DNA of 64,000 nucleotides from Pseudomonas fluorescens. GTDB taxonomy: Bacteria; Pseudomonadota; Gammaproteobacteria; Pseudomonadales; Pseudomonadaceae. The number at the start of each line of letters is the position of its first letter. Positions within the stretch are counted from its first letter, which is position 1. The notes under the pieces were generated by a model. The model saw only the letters and a list, made by a program, of their open reading frames with translations, searched no databases and had not been told where the DNA came from. Both the position numbers and the translations under genes were made by a program. Shown in pieces: positions 34,901 through 41,882 of the stretch. Where the stretch lies: the NCBI RefSeq assembly GCF_902498195.1, contig NZ_CABVIY010000009.1, positions 62,001 to 126,000 on the forward strand, in the 5' to 3' direction.

Positions 34901-36547
34901 CTGCCGGCATTCGCGCTGGCCACTGGCGAATGGGCCGCCGAGCTGGTGCAGGACGGAAAAACCGCCGATGCCCTGGCCGTGCGCCTGACCGCGACCGGTG
35001 AAGGGTGGCAGGTCACCCAGAGCCAAAGCCTGGACGTCGCCAGTGGTGACACGCCGCTGAATTTGCCGGCGGACGCCACGGACATCCGCCTGCGCCTGGA
35101 TGACAGTCCGCAGGCGCTGTTCCGCTCGGCGCTCGATGATTTGCTGAGCTACCCGTACGGCGGCGTCGAACAGACGGCCAGTCGTTTGCTGCCGCTGAGC
35201 ATCGCCTACCCGGCGCTTTCGTCGAACCCGCAGATCCGCGATCGCTTGCGCCTGATCATGCAGAACAGCCGCTTGCGCCTGGTGCAAATGGCCGGGCCTT
35301 CGGCGAGTTTCACCTGGTGGGGCATGGACGGCGAGCCGGATGCGTTCCTCACCGCCTACGCCTATTACGCCGACTGGCACGCCAGCCGTGTGCTGGAACT
35401 GAGCCTGCCAGCGGAGCATTGGCTGCGGGTGCTGGAGGTCTACGCGAAGCAGGCGAAGAACACGCCGCTGTTGCAACGGGCGTTGATCCTGTCGTTCGCC
35501 AAACAGATGCAATTGCCGGTGAACACCTTGCTCAGCGGCTTGATGGACGACCTGGCGACAGCGGGCGAGGGCACCGCCGCCAACATGATGGATAGCGGTG
35601 ACGACAGCCTGGTGATGAGCGACCCGGATTCGGCGCTCGGCCTGGCGGCTGCCCGGGTGTTGACGGCATCGCTGGCGCGTCAGGCCAAGGTCAGTCTGCC
35701 GGAAGCCTTCAATCGGCAACTGCCCGCTGCGCAGCAACGGTTGGCGGTCAGCTCCCAGCCCTTTGCCGAGGCCCTGGATGTGTCGCTGCAACCCTTCGAT
35801 CAGGCTCACGCGACGGCGTTGTTGCAACGCTTGCTGCCACAGCAGTCGACGCTGGAACGTGCGCTAGCGCTGACCTGGTTGCAACACGGCATCGAGCAGG
35901 CCTCGCCCACCATCGCCCTGGCGCCGGGTGAAGGCTGGAAGAAAAAACACGGCAGCACCGGTGAGGTGTATTGGACCTGGCAGGGGGCTTCAACCGTGCC
36001 GGCGGTGTTGTCGCTGGCGGGTGTGCAAGAACGTCCGTTGCGGGCCGCCTTGAACTACCAGACCCGGCAATCGCCGGCCAATCCGATGGCTGTGACCATC
36101 ACGCGGCGCCTGTCGCGTCTGGTGCCGGGTGACGAAGCCTTCACCTTCAAACTGGAGCCGGTCGGCAACGGGCCGTTGTCCAGCGATAGCCTGTATCTGG
36201 ACGAAGTGATCCTCACCGGCAAAGCCGCGATACCGCTGCGCTATGGCCTGCTCGAAGTGCCGTTGCCGCCGGGGGCCGATGTCGAGCGCACCACCTGGGG
36301 GATCAAGCTCATGGGCAAGGCCGGCACCGAACCGGCGGCGCTGGAAAAGGCCCGTTTCGAACCGGGGCAACTGGCCTACGCGGTGCCGGTGGATGCGCTG
36401 AGCGGGGAGTTGCGCCTGCGGCACCTGGTGCGTTTCTCGCAGAAGGGGCAGTTCAATTTGCCACCGGTGCGATTCACCCAGGTGTATGCGCCACAGCATC
36501 AGGCTCAGGAGCAGAAACCGGCGCTCGGTCAGGTCACCGTACACTGA
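31988..36547 (+). CDS. magD: type-2 bacterial alpha-2-macroglobulin (MagD/YfaS-like)
   Basis: 1519 residues. N-terminal signal sequence (LRFLPLLLVLVLPFSAVQA) without a lipobox Cys. It then holds repeated macroglobulin (MG) domains (YRPGDWVSLKIVGRE near 340; YRTGEPVKGNLVL near 440; YQPGDTVSVDL near 757), a Gly/Pro-rich variable stretch near 820-865 in the position of the bait region, and the alpha-2-macroglobulin family domain with TFTMPDSLTRWRITARAIADD. The thioester position reads YPYGGVEQTASRLLPL (Gly1059), so the thioester Cys of CxEQ is absent, as in type-2 homologues. It should act as a periplasmic protease trap without covalent capture. ATG 31988 overlaps the magC stop; ATG 32003 is an alternative. 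Confidence 0.93.
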   Translation: MIGARMLRFLPLLLVLVLPFSAVQAEDTVEPSGYTPVPGESFFLLADSSFASDEQAMVRLEAPGRDYRRFRMEPYGGADIRVYRIDKPLDFLKRQKNLHRVVSDGQFKGEGLSNTLAYLWDNWYRKSRRVMQRAFSYESRKQVTEEVPELKMGNAMAAPTPYDAQPQFALIPGLPVVSQFRYPLWEAKPIQPPAGVNLAGSSSEFVSVAPGNVYIPLGHLKPGLYLVEALIGKYRATTMVFVSNTVAVSKIAGDELLVWAARKHEGSSVPKVNVLWTDGLGVMSSGATDTDGLLRLKHVSPERSFVIGEDEEGGVFVSENFYYDSEIYDTKLYAFTDRPLYRPGDWVSLKIVGREFKNARDSVQPAAADVNVTVLDATGTALQSLDLKLDSRAGTQGRFQLPENAVAGGYELRFSYKDQAYSSAFRVAEYIKPHFEISLNLARQDYRTGEPVKGNLVLLYPDGKPVANAKLSLSLRAQQLSMVDNELQYLGQFPVELTSTELTTDAKGNATLDLPAAEKPSRYMLTVFASDGAAFRVKTTKEILIDRGAANFRLSAPQRFSAVGDKVVFGYANANEQATTVAPGSYSWVRLEDQSTGEGKLAATDNSVTLAFERPGTYSLTLRDDHGRTLGATGHSVTGDGVKAVPGTVEIVLDKPEYKAGDEALALITFPEPVSDALLSLERDKVEATALLSRGGDWLKLEKLSDTQYRVRIPVKDHFTPNLTFSVLYTKGGQYSFQNAGIKVIAPQIDVAIATDKDTYQPGDTVSVDLTTQFAGKPIPAHLTVSVVDEMVYALQPEVAPGIDQFFYHPRRNNVRTSASLSFISYDVALPGSPGAPGKANRSERGVKVLERPRREDVDTAAWQPELLTDANGKTRFTFTMPDSLTRWRITARAIADDGQVGQKKQFVRSDKPLYLKWSGPSTFRSGDKPDLGVFAFSQADKPVKAELVTHYAGSEQRVPVTLNSGINYIALPAFALATGEWAAELVQDGKTADALAVRLTATGEGWQVTQSQSLDVASGDTPLNLPADATDIRLRLDDSPQALFRSALDDLLSYPYGGVEQTASRLLPLSIAYPALSSNPQIRDRLRLIMQNSRLRLVQMAGPSASFTWWGMDGEPDAFLTAYAYYADWHASRVLELSLPAEHWLRVLEVYAKQAKNTPLLQRALILSFAKQMQLPVNTLLSGLMDDLATAGEGTAANMMDSGDDSLVMSDPDSALGLAAARVLTASLARQAKVSLPEAFNRQLPAAQQRLAVSSQPFAEALDVSLQPFDQAHATALLQRLLPQQSTLERALALTWLQHGIEQASPTIALAPGEGWKKKHGSTGEVYWTWQGASTVPAVLSLAGVQERPLRAALNYQTRQSPANPMAVTITRRLSRLVPGDEAFTFKLEPVGNGPLSSDSLYLDEVILTGKAAIPLRYGLLEVPLPPGADVERTTWGIKLMGKAGTEPAALEKARFEPGQLAYAVPVDALSGELRLRHLVRFSQKGQFNLPPVRFTQVYAPQHQAQEQKPALGQVTVH

Positions 36548-36548
36548 T

Positions 36549-38165
36549 ATGCGCCAGTTTTTGGTGTGGATGCTGTGTTTGATGCCTGCGCTGGCCACGG
36601 CGCAGGACGAGCCGTTGCGCGTCGCGTTCAACGGTGAGTTGTTGACCTTGAACCCAACCCGGCTGCTGACCCGCGAGCCGTTGCCCGATAGCTTGCAGAC
36701 GCCGTTGGGCAGTGTGTGGAAGCTGTTTGTGTACGGCTGGCTGGTGGACACCGGCGCCCGGGAGCCGGCTTATGAATGTCGCGGGCAATCGAAGGAAGAG
36801 GTGTATTGCTGCACGGCGGGCGGCAAGATCGAACGTGATCAGGCGTTGGTGAAATCCTGCGGGTTGTATTTTGAACCGGCACGCCTGGGCATTACCGATG
36901 TGGGTTGGCGGGCCTATTGGCAAGCGCGGCAGGCGCCGGAATGGTTGTTGAGCCTGGGCACATTGCAGCCTGCCACCCGGGTTCCGGTGGTTGAGTTACT
37001 GCGGATATTGGCGGTGATGCCCGCGCAGGATGAATCCCGGCGCGTGTTACTCGATGTGGTGCTGAACGCCGCCGACGGCAATGTCATAGGCGAAATCGGC
37101 AGTCGCTTGCGGGTCAAAACCTGGAGCTGGCCGGGGGATCGGGATGTCGCGTCACGTCAGGGTGGATTCGCCGGATGGACGGCGGACGGCACGCCGATCT
37201 GGGCCGGTGGACGAGGAACGAGTCAGCGGGTCTTGCGTGAATACGCCCAGGCGTTGTCGGCCGTCGTGCCCGTGACGTGGCCTGCCGACGCAGGGCGTTG
37301 CGTGGAAGTCAGCCTGTTCTCTCGCTATCCACTCAAGCGGGTGCTTTCAGGCAACAGTGAGGTGGCCTCGGGTCCGTTGCGCGGCGACTATCGCGTCGAA
37401 TTCGCCAACGGCAACCAGCTGGATATCCACAGCGACGGTGAATTGTTTTTACTCAAGAACCAACTCGTCGCCCGCCTGGATCGCGAAGAATACGTGGCCC
37501 GGGTGCTTCAACGCGAAGCCACGCCCGAGCCCGCCGAAGCCGCCAAAGCCCTGGCCGTGGCGATCCGCACCTACCTGCTGCAAAACGCCACCCGCCGTGG
37601 CGACTGCCTGAGCATCGACGACAGCAGCCAGCGCCAGCGGGTCGCCCCGCGCCCGGCCAGCCTAGACGCGCGCAATGTGGCGGCATGGACCAGCGACCTG
37701 GTGCTGGCCGGCAGCACCGTCACCTACCATTCCGATCAACCGGGCCCGGACAAACTGTCCTGGCAGCAGGCCATCGAACAGGCCAACGCCGGCCAACGCT
37801 ACGACGCAATCCTGCTGCACGCCTATCCGCGTGCCAGCCTCAGCCGTTGGGACAATCCGGTCGCTGCCTGCGAAGCGCTGCCCGCCGCACAGGACTGGCT
37901 GCAAAAACAGCGGCGCGGCTGGCGTCCGAGGCTGGAGAGCGAAACCGGCTACAACGAAGTCAGCACCTTCGCCGTCTGCCGCCTGACATTCGGCCGGCCC
38001 TATGTCGACCGCGAACGCCAGCGTCTCTACGTGCGGGGCGTGCTCACGTTGCAGGACCGCCTCGACCTGACCCACGAATACCTGCACCTGGCCTTCGACG
38101 CACACCCCAATGGCCAGGATGAAACCTACATCGAAGGGCTCGCCCGCCACCTTTTGCTGGAATAG
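36549..38165 (+). CDS. magE: DUF2300 protein (MagE/YfaQ-like): transpeptidase-like, SpoIID-like and HExxH parts
   Basis: 538 residues with a signal peptide to about residue 18. N-terminal part: PLGSVWKLFVYGWLVDTG has an SxxK (Ser55, Lys58) like PBP1C (PVGSTLKPFIYG), then KSCGLYFEP near 102-110 at the SxN position and KTW near 190-192 followed by GGFAGWTADGTPIWAGG, like the KTG strand of penicillin-binding proteins. Middle part: REEYVARVL near 312-320 and AEAAKALAVAIRTYLL near 329-344 resemble SpoIID. C-terminus: THEYLHLAFD holds HExxH (His509, His513) with DETYIEGLAR downstream. Family membership is firm; the three-part reading is inference. It lies one base after magD. Confidence 0.85.
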   Translation: MRQFLVWMLCLMPALATAQDEPLRVAFNGELLTLNPTRLLTREPLPDSLQTPLGSVWKLFVYGWLVDTGAREPAYECRGQSKEEVYCCTAGGKIERDQALVKSCGLYFEPARLGITDVGWRAYWQARQAPEWLLSLGTLQPATRVPVVELLRILAVMPAQDESRRVLLDVVLNAADGNVIGEIGSRLRVKTWSWPGDRDVASRQGGFAGWTADGTPIWAGGRGTSQRVLREYAQALSAVVPVTWPADAGRCVEVSLFSRYPLKRVLSGNSEVASGPLRGDYRVEFANGNQLDIHSDGELFLLKNQLVARLDREEYVARVLQREATPEPAEAAKALAVAIRTYLLQNATRRGDCLSIDDSSQRQRVAPRPASLDARNVAAWTSDLVLAGSTVTYHSDQPGPDKLSWQQAIEQANAGQRYDAILLHAYPRASLSRWDNPVAACEALPAAQDWLQKQRRGWRPRLESETGYNEVSTFAVCRLTFGRPYVDRERQRLYVRGVLTLQDRLDLTHEYLHLAFDAHPNGQDETYIEGLARHLLLE

Positions 38166-38168
38166 ACC

Positions 38169-38981
38169 ATGACACTTCGTTTTCCACAGGTCTTGCTGTT
38201 GCTCTGTTCGTTGACGGCGTTATCGCCGGCGATGGCCGCCGACGGCATCACACTCGACACACCGGTCGGTGGCTGGCGTACCGGCGCGCCCGAAGGCGAG
38301 GGCGAGAGCTTCCGCCAGACAGTCAATTACCCGGCATCCTCGGTGAACACCCCGGCCGGCCAGGCCAATACCGCGCGCATCAGCGGCCAGATCAAGTCCA
38401 CCCCCAAGGGCAACGACCCTGGCCGCCTGATCGTCAACGGCGTCAGCATGCCCCTGAAAATCGACCCCGCCGGCCGCTTCGACCGGCCGTTTTCCTTCCC
38501 CAACGGCAGCAACAGCGTCGAAGTCCGCAGCCCCGACGGCCAACAACGCCGTCGCGTGCAGTTCCTCAACGCCAGTGGCGGCGCGACACCCGCCAAATTG
38601 CGCGTATTGCTGGCCTGGGACAGCGACGGCACCGACCTCGACCTGCACCTCATCACCCCCGACGGTGCCCATATCTGGTACGGCGACCGCGTCGTGCCCA
38701 ACGGCGCGGCACTCGATGTCGACGTCACCACCGGCTACGGCCCGGAAATCTTCGCCATGCCGGCACCGATCAAAGGCCAGTACCTGGTGTATGTGAACTA
38801 CTTCGGCGGTGGCTATCGCAGTGACGAAGAGGGGCAGGAGGATGCGGTGCAACCCCTGACCACGGCGCAGGTCACGGTCATCACCGAAGAGGGCACGCCG
38901 AGCGAGAAGATGGAGACGTTTCTGGTGCCGATGCGGGCGGTGGGGGAGTTGACGTTGGTCAAGGCGTTCAGTTATCCGTGA
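38169..38981 (+). CDS. magF: DUF2135 periplasmic protein (MagF/YfaP-like)
   Basis: 270 residues. Signal peptide to about residue 23 (LSPAMAADG), VGGWRTGAPEGEGESFRQTV near 32-51, then the DUF2135 block RVLLAWDSDGTDLDLHLITPDG near 141-162, GQYLVYVNYFGG near 204-215 and FLVPMRAVGELTLVKAFSYP at the end. It is a paralogue of magA; the conserved blocks line up with a few short length differences. Three bases separate it from magE. It is the last gene of the operon, followed by 468 bp without a protein gene on this strand. Confidence 0.85.
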   Translation: MTLRFPQVLLLLCSLTALSPAMAADGITLDTPVGGWRTGAPEGEGESFRQTVNYPASSVNTPAGQANTARISGQIKSTPKGNDPGRLIVNGVSMPLKIDPAGRFDRPFSFPNGSNSVEVRSPDGQQRRRVQFLNASGGATPAKLRVLLAWDSDGTDLDLHLITPDGAHIWYGDRVVPNGAALDVDVTTGYGPEIFAMPAPIKGQYLVYVNYFGGGYRSDEEGQEDAVQPLTTAQVTVITEEGTPSEKMETFLVPMRAVGELTLVKAFSYP

Positions 38982-39101
38982 GGCTCAAATACATCTTGCG
39001 CAGGGTCTGAACACGGTTGCGTCCCCGATGCTTGGATGGCAAGGGTTGGGCGGTGGCGGGGATGGAGCGGCTTGGTCTGGAGTGGCTTTTTGGCAGGCAT
39101 T

Positions 39102-39125
39102 AAAAAGCCGGCTTGTGGCCGGCTT
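39102..39125 (-). terminator. Rho-independent terminator (minus strand)
   Basis: AAGCCGGC stem, CACAA loop, GCCGGCTT stem, then TTTT on the minus strand. On the plus strand there is no U-run after the stem, so it serves a transcript from the right, not magF. Confidence 0.7.
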
Positions 39126-39290
39126 CTCGGGGACTGGCTTGGTTCATTTTTGGTAAACCGCGCCAGCCTTCAAAACGTACACCCGGATCTTGCGTCCGGC
39201 TGTGGGACTTGGCGAGAAAGTTATCTGCCTTGTCGGTGCGATCAGAGCCGCTGGGCGGGTCGATGCGCAAATGTGGGGCGCAGCATACTG
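39105..39290 (-). ncRNA. candidate small RNA with intrinsic terminator (or a short leader peptide gene)
   Basis: On the minus strand a -10-like TATGCT (39287-39282) precedes ~160 nt that end in a strong hairpin AAGCCGGC-CACAA-GCCGGCTT (39125-39105) followed by a U-run (39106-39102). An internal hairpin CCGGACGCAAGATCCGG lies about 80 nt before the end. No convincing long reading frame is present; a 14-codon frame (MLRPTFAHRPAQRL) begins at the -10 region, and an open frame of about 85 codons covers the segment without a ribosome site. The arrangement resembles a stand-alone sRNA. No -35 element is obvious and I do not recognise the family. Confidence 0.38.
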
Positions 39291-39390
39291 ATTTTTTTGG
39301 GTAATTCCCAGTCTGGTGTGCTGGATGGAGGATTGGGGTTGCTCACGTCTGATGAAGAGGTGGGTGATTTCTGGTGAATGTTCCGTTGCT

Positions 39391-39435
39391 TTCGCGGGCA
39401 AGCCAAGCTCCCACAGGCGTGGCTTGCTCGCGATG
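39391..39435. repeat. REP-like palindrome
   Basis: TTCGCGGGCAAGCC and GGCTTGCTCGCGA arms around AAGCTCCCACAGGCGT; a degenerate single unit of the GTGGGAGCGGGCTTGCTCGCG family next to the 3' end of the S24 gene. Confidence 0.75.
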
Positions 39436-39449
39436 AAAACGCCTCGGTT

Positions 39450-40196
39450 TCACAGAAACGGCATCGGCGGCCTGCGTTTGTTCAACGTTGACCACCAGAA
39501 CACCCAACCCAATACCCTGATGTTCTGTTCTTCGATTTGCGCGGGCCTGAAGATTTCATCCGGGTGCTCCGCTCGGTTATGGCTGCGTAATCGCAGCGAA
39601 TTCCCCGGCATTCGGTGCAGGTATCGGATACGTAGCATCCCGTCATGTTCGATGGCGTAGATCTCGCCATCGACAATCTGGGTCAGGCCGCGGTCGATGG
39701 CCAGGATCGAGCCGTCTTCTATGCGTTCAGCCATGCTGTTACCGATCATGTGGGTACAGATGGCGTCGATGTGGTTGATTTCCAGGGAGTCGAGGTGACT
39801 GCGGGGCAGGCGGACGGTTTGGCCGGGGTCCTCGATAACGTGGGTTTTGCCGGAGCCTGGGGCGGTGGCGGTTTCTTTATAGAGGGGGAGTTCGATGTCG
39901 GTGGGCTCGATGACCGTATACACGCCGCGAATCGCCTGGGCGTCAAAGGTATTGCCGGATTCATCGTGCAGGCGTAGGTGCCTGGCGTCTTGCGGGCCAT
40001 CGCCGGTTTTCAGCCATTCGCTGTTAACGGACAGTTTTCGGGCGACTTCTTCCATGTAGTGGGCGGGCACACCGCGTGTGTACCAGTTATGGACATTTTG
40101 CGGGGCCGTGTTCAGGAATTCGGCAAACCCAGTTGTCGTGATGTTCGCTACTCCGAGGAGTGCTTTGAATCGGGGGCCGCTAGTGTTCTTTTTCAT
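39450..40196 (-). CDS. XRE/S24-family (LexA/CI-like) repressor with altered autocleavage residues
   Basis: 248 residues. N-terminal helix-turn-helix about 20-62 (TTGFAEFLNTAPQNVHNWYTRG), C-terminal peptidase S24 domain about 100-235. The catalytic Ser is present in GNSMAERIEDG (Ser154). At the catalytic Lys position (usual pattern ELxVKRLxRLPG) the sequence reads MLRIRYLHRMPG, giving Arg191 (codon CGA, 39626-39624). The usual Ala-Gly cleavage dipeptide region reads TAPGSGK. It may thus be a repressor that does not self-cleave after DNA damage. No phage or pyocin genes are near. The gene is divergent in promoter position to ppa's terminator region, with AT-rich palindromes upstream. Confidence 0.85.
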   Translation of the reverse strand: MKKNTSGPRFKALLGVANITTTGFAEFLNTAPQNVHNWYTRGVPAHYMEEVARKLSVNSEWLKTGDGPQDARHLRLHDESGNTFDAQAIRGVYTVIEPTDIELPLYKETATAPGSGKTHVIEDPGQTVRLPRSHLDSLEINHIDAICTHMIGNSMAERIEDGSILAIDRGLTQIVDGEIYAIEHDGMLRIRYLHRMPGNSLRLRSHNRAEHPDEIFRPAQIEEQNIRVLGWVFWWSTLNKRRPPMPFL

Positions 40197-40283
40197 GAAG
40201 GCGAGTCTACTGGCGCGGCAAAAGGCTTTGAATAAACGGGCCGTTCAAATTACGAGGGAAATTTAAGACCGGATGTAAGGCGT

Positions 40284-40343
40284 GTTTGAGGAAAATTAAA
40301 CAAAAAAACACTAGGTCAGGCAGGTTTAAACAAGGCGTTTAAA
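40284..40343. promoter_or_regulatory. AT-rich palindromes upstream of the S24 repressor gene
   Basis: TTTAAAC-AAGGC-GTTTAAA (40325-40343) is a perfect inverted repeat, and GTTT...AAAC bounds an 18-bp AT-rich site at 40284-40301. Both lie 88-150 bp upstream of the repressor start. Autoregulatory operators are a natural reading, but neither is shown to bind anything. Confidence 0.42.
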
Positions 40344-40363
40344 TCGGCTTTTCAAGCGCCCAC

Positions 40364-40390
40364 AAAAAACCCCGTATCACCGGGGTTTTT
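40364..40390. terminator. bidirectional Rho-independent terminator, serves ppa
   Basis: AAAAAACCCCG-TATCAC-CGGGGTTTTT: five-bp GC stem flanked by A and T runs, 36 bp beyond the ppa stop on the minus strand. Confidence 0.85.
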
Positions 40391-40425
40391 CTTGAAGCTT
40401 GCCGCTAGAAGCTTATCGCTGCTTC

Positions 40426-40953
40426 TCAGCCTTTGTAGGCAGCAACCGACTTCGTGATGGCTTCGCGGGCAGCGTCTGCGCCAGCCCAGCCTTCGATCTT
40501 GACCCATTTGCCTTTTTCGAGATCTTTGTAGTTCGCGAAGAAGTGCTCGATCTGCTGGATCAGCAGGGCTGGCAGGTCGGTGTATTCCTTCACGTCGACG
40601 TACAGCTGGGACAGCTTGTCGTGAGGGACTGCGATGACTTTGGCATCGCCGCCGCCGTCGTCAGTCATGTTCAGGATGCCGACCGGACGAGCGCGGATCA
40701 CCGAGCCTGGAGCAACCGGGTAAGGGGTCACGACCAGCACGTCGAGGGGGTCACCGTCGTCAGCCAGGGTGTTCGGGATGTAACCGTAGTTGGCCGGGTA
40801 GAACATTGGGGTGGCCATGAAACGGTCAACGAACAGGCAATCGCTGTCTTTGTCGATTTCGTATTTGATCGGCGCGTGGTTGGCCGGAATCTCGATCGCG
40901 ACGTAGATGTCGTTCGGCAGGTCTTTGCCAGCCGGAATCTTGCTGTAGCTCAT
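40426..40953 (-). CDS. ppa: inorganic pyrophosphatase, family I
   Basis: 175 residues, the standard bacterial length. Motifs are EIPANHAPIKYEIDKD near 20-35, PANYGYIPNTLADDGDPLDVLV near 51-72 with the metal-binding Asp cluster, and KWVKIEGW near the C-terminus. It hydrolyses pyrophosphate in the cytoplasm. ATG 40953 starts the conserved MSYSKIPAG; upstream codons lack support. Followed by a clear intrinsic terminator. Confidence 0.97.
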   Translation of the reverse strand: MSYSKIPAGKDLPNDIYVAIEIPANHAPIKYEIDKDSDCLFVDRFMATPMFYPANYGYIPNTLADDGDPLDVLVVTPYPVAPGSVIRARPVGILNMTDDGGGDAKVIAVPHDKLSQLYVDVKEYTDLPALLIQQIEHFFANYKDLEKGKWVKIEGWAGADAAREAITKSVAAYKG

Positions 40954-41063
40954 TGGGCGTTGCCCCCGTAGTTGACCAGAAACACTTGGCCGGATTGACC
41001 AAAAAGTGGCGGCGATTATAGGCATATTCCTACATCTGCGCCATGTACCAGAAGTCGTAGAAT

Positions 41064-41876
41064 TCAGTCCTGGGCCCGGTAGACCGGATCCTCCGCCAGA
41101 AGTTGCCGAAGGCGGATCAGCGGGTCCTGGCGATAGAACAGCTTCAGTTGTTCATACACCTGTGGATAGGCCTCATGGAGCAAATCCGGGGCGCTGAAGA
41201 AGTATTCGCTGGTGACGGCGAAAAACTCGGCGGGATTTTCCGCGGCATAGGGGTCGATGGCGGTTTCGGCGTCCGGGTTGCGCTCCAGCTGGCGGTCCAG
41301 GTCGTCGTAGGCTTGCTGCATGACCCTGGCCCAATCGCTGACCCGCATGTCGGCGTGCAAAGGCGGCAAACCGTTGGCATTACCGTTGAGCATGTCGAGT
41401 TTGTGCGCCAGTTCGTGGATCACCAGGTTGTAGCCTTCCCAGCCACCGCTGGCCATGACCCCCGGCCAGGCGAGGATGATCGGTCCCTGCTGCCAGGCTT
41501 CGCCGCTGTGTTCGCCGTCCCATTCGTGCTCGACGCCACTGGCGTCACGATGGCGCTGTGGGCTGAGGAAGTCGTCGGGGTAGAGAACGATCTCGTGAAA
41601 GCCCTGGTACCAGTTCAGATCGCCCAGATGCAGCAGCGGCAGTTGCGTCTGGGCGGCGAGCAGCAGGCGTTGCTCCTGATGCAGTTCGACACCGGGCAGG
41701 GCGGTCAGGTGTTTTTCTTGCAGAAAGAGCACACAGGCTTCGCGCAGCCATTGGTCTTCGGCGGCGCTGATGCCGTCGAGAAAGCTCAGGTGATGGCGCA
41801 CCCGTTGCCACATGTCATCGGCGATCGGGTGTTTGGCCAGCGTGCGCCGGCGTCGCCAGGTACTGAGCGACCACAT
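41064..41876 (-). CDS. mtfA: zinc-dependent peptidase MtfA
   Basis: 270 residues. Zinc site HELAHKLD near residues 151-158 (HExxH) with a further Glu in NPAEFFAVTSEYFF near 215-228. E. coli MtfA binds the Mlc repressor and has aminopeptidase activity. The ATG at 41876 is chosen; the alternative TTG six bases earlier abuts the upstream stop. It follows the DedA gene by 6 bp, so the two are cotranscribed. Confidence 0.9.
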   Translation of the reverse strand: MWSLSTWRRRRTLAKHPIADDMWQRVRHHLSFLDGISAAEDQWLREACVLFLQEKHLTALPGVELHQEQRLLLAAQTQLPLLHLGDLNWYQGFHEIVLYPDDFLSPQRHRDASGVEHEWDGEHSGEAWQQGPIILAWPGVMASGGWEGYNLVIHELAHKLDMLNGNANGLPPLHADMRVSDWARVMQQAYDDLDRQLERNPDAETAIDPYAAENPAEFFAVTSEYFFSAPDLLHEAYPQVYEQLKLFYRQDPLIRLRQLLAEDPVYRAQD

Positions 41877-41882
41877 GCGCAA

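Noticed and set aside
32897..35827. 976-codon open frame opposite magD
   Set aside because: Shadow frame of magD; no domain resemblance and no ribosome site.
39144..39401. 85-codon open frame on the minus strand after the S24 gene
   Set aside because: No ribosome site, and its sequence is better explained by an RNA ending in an intrinsic terminator. Kept as an ncRNA candidate instead.
39450..40196. Prophage or pyocin cluster suggested by the S24 repressor
   Set aside because: Neighbouring genes (magF, ppa) are ordinary chromosomal genes and no phage structural, lysis or integrase gene is present.
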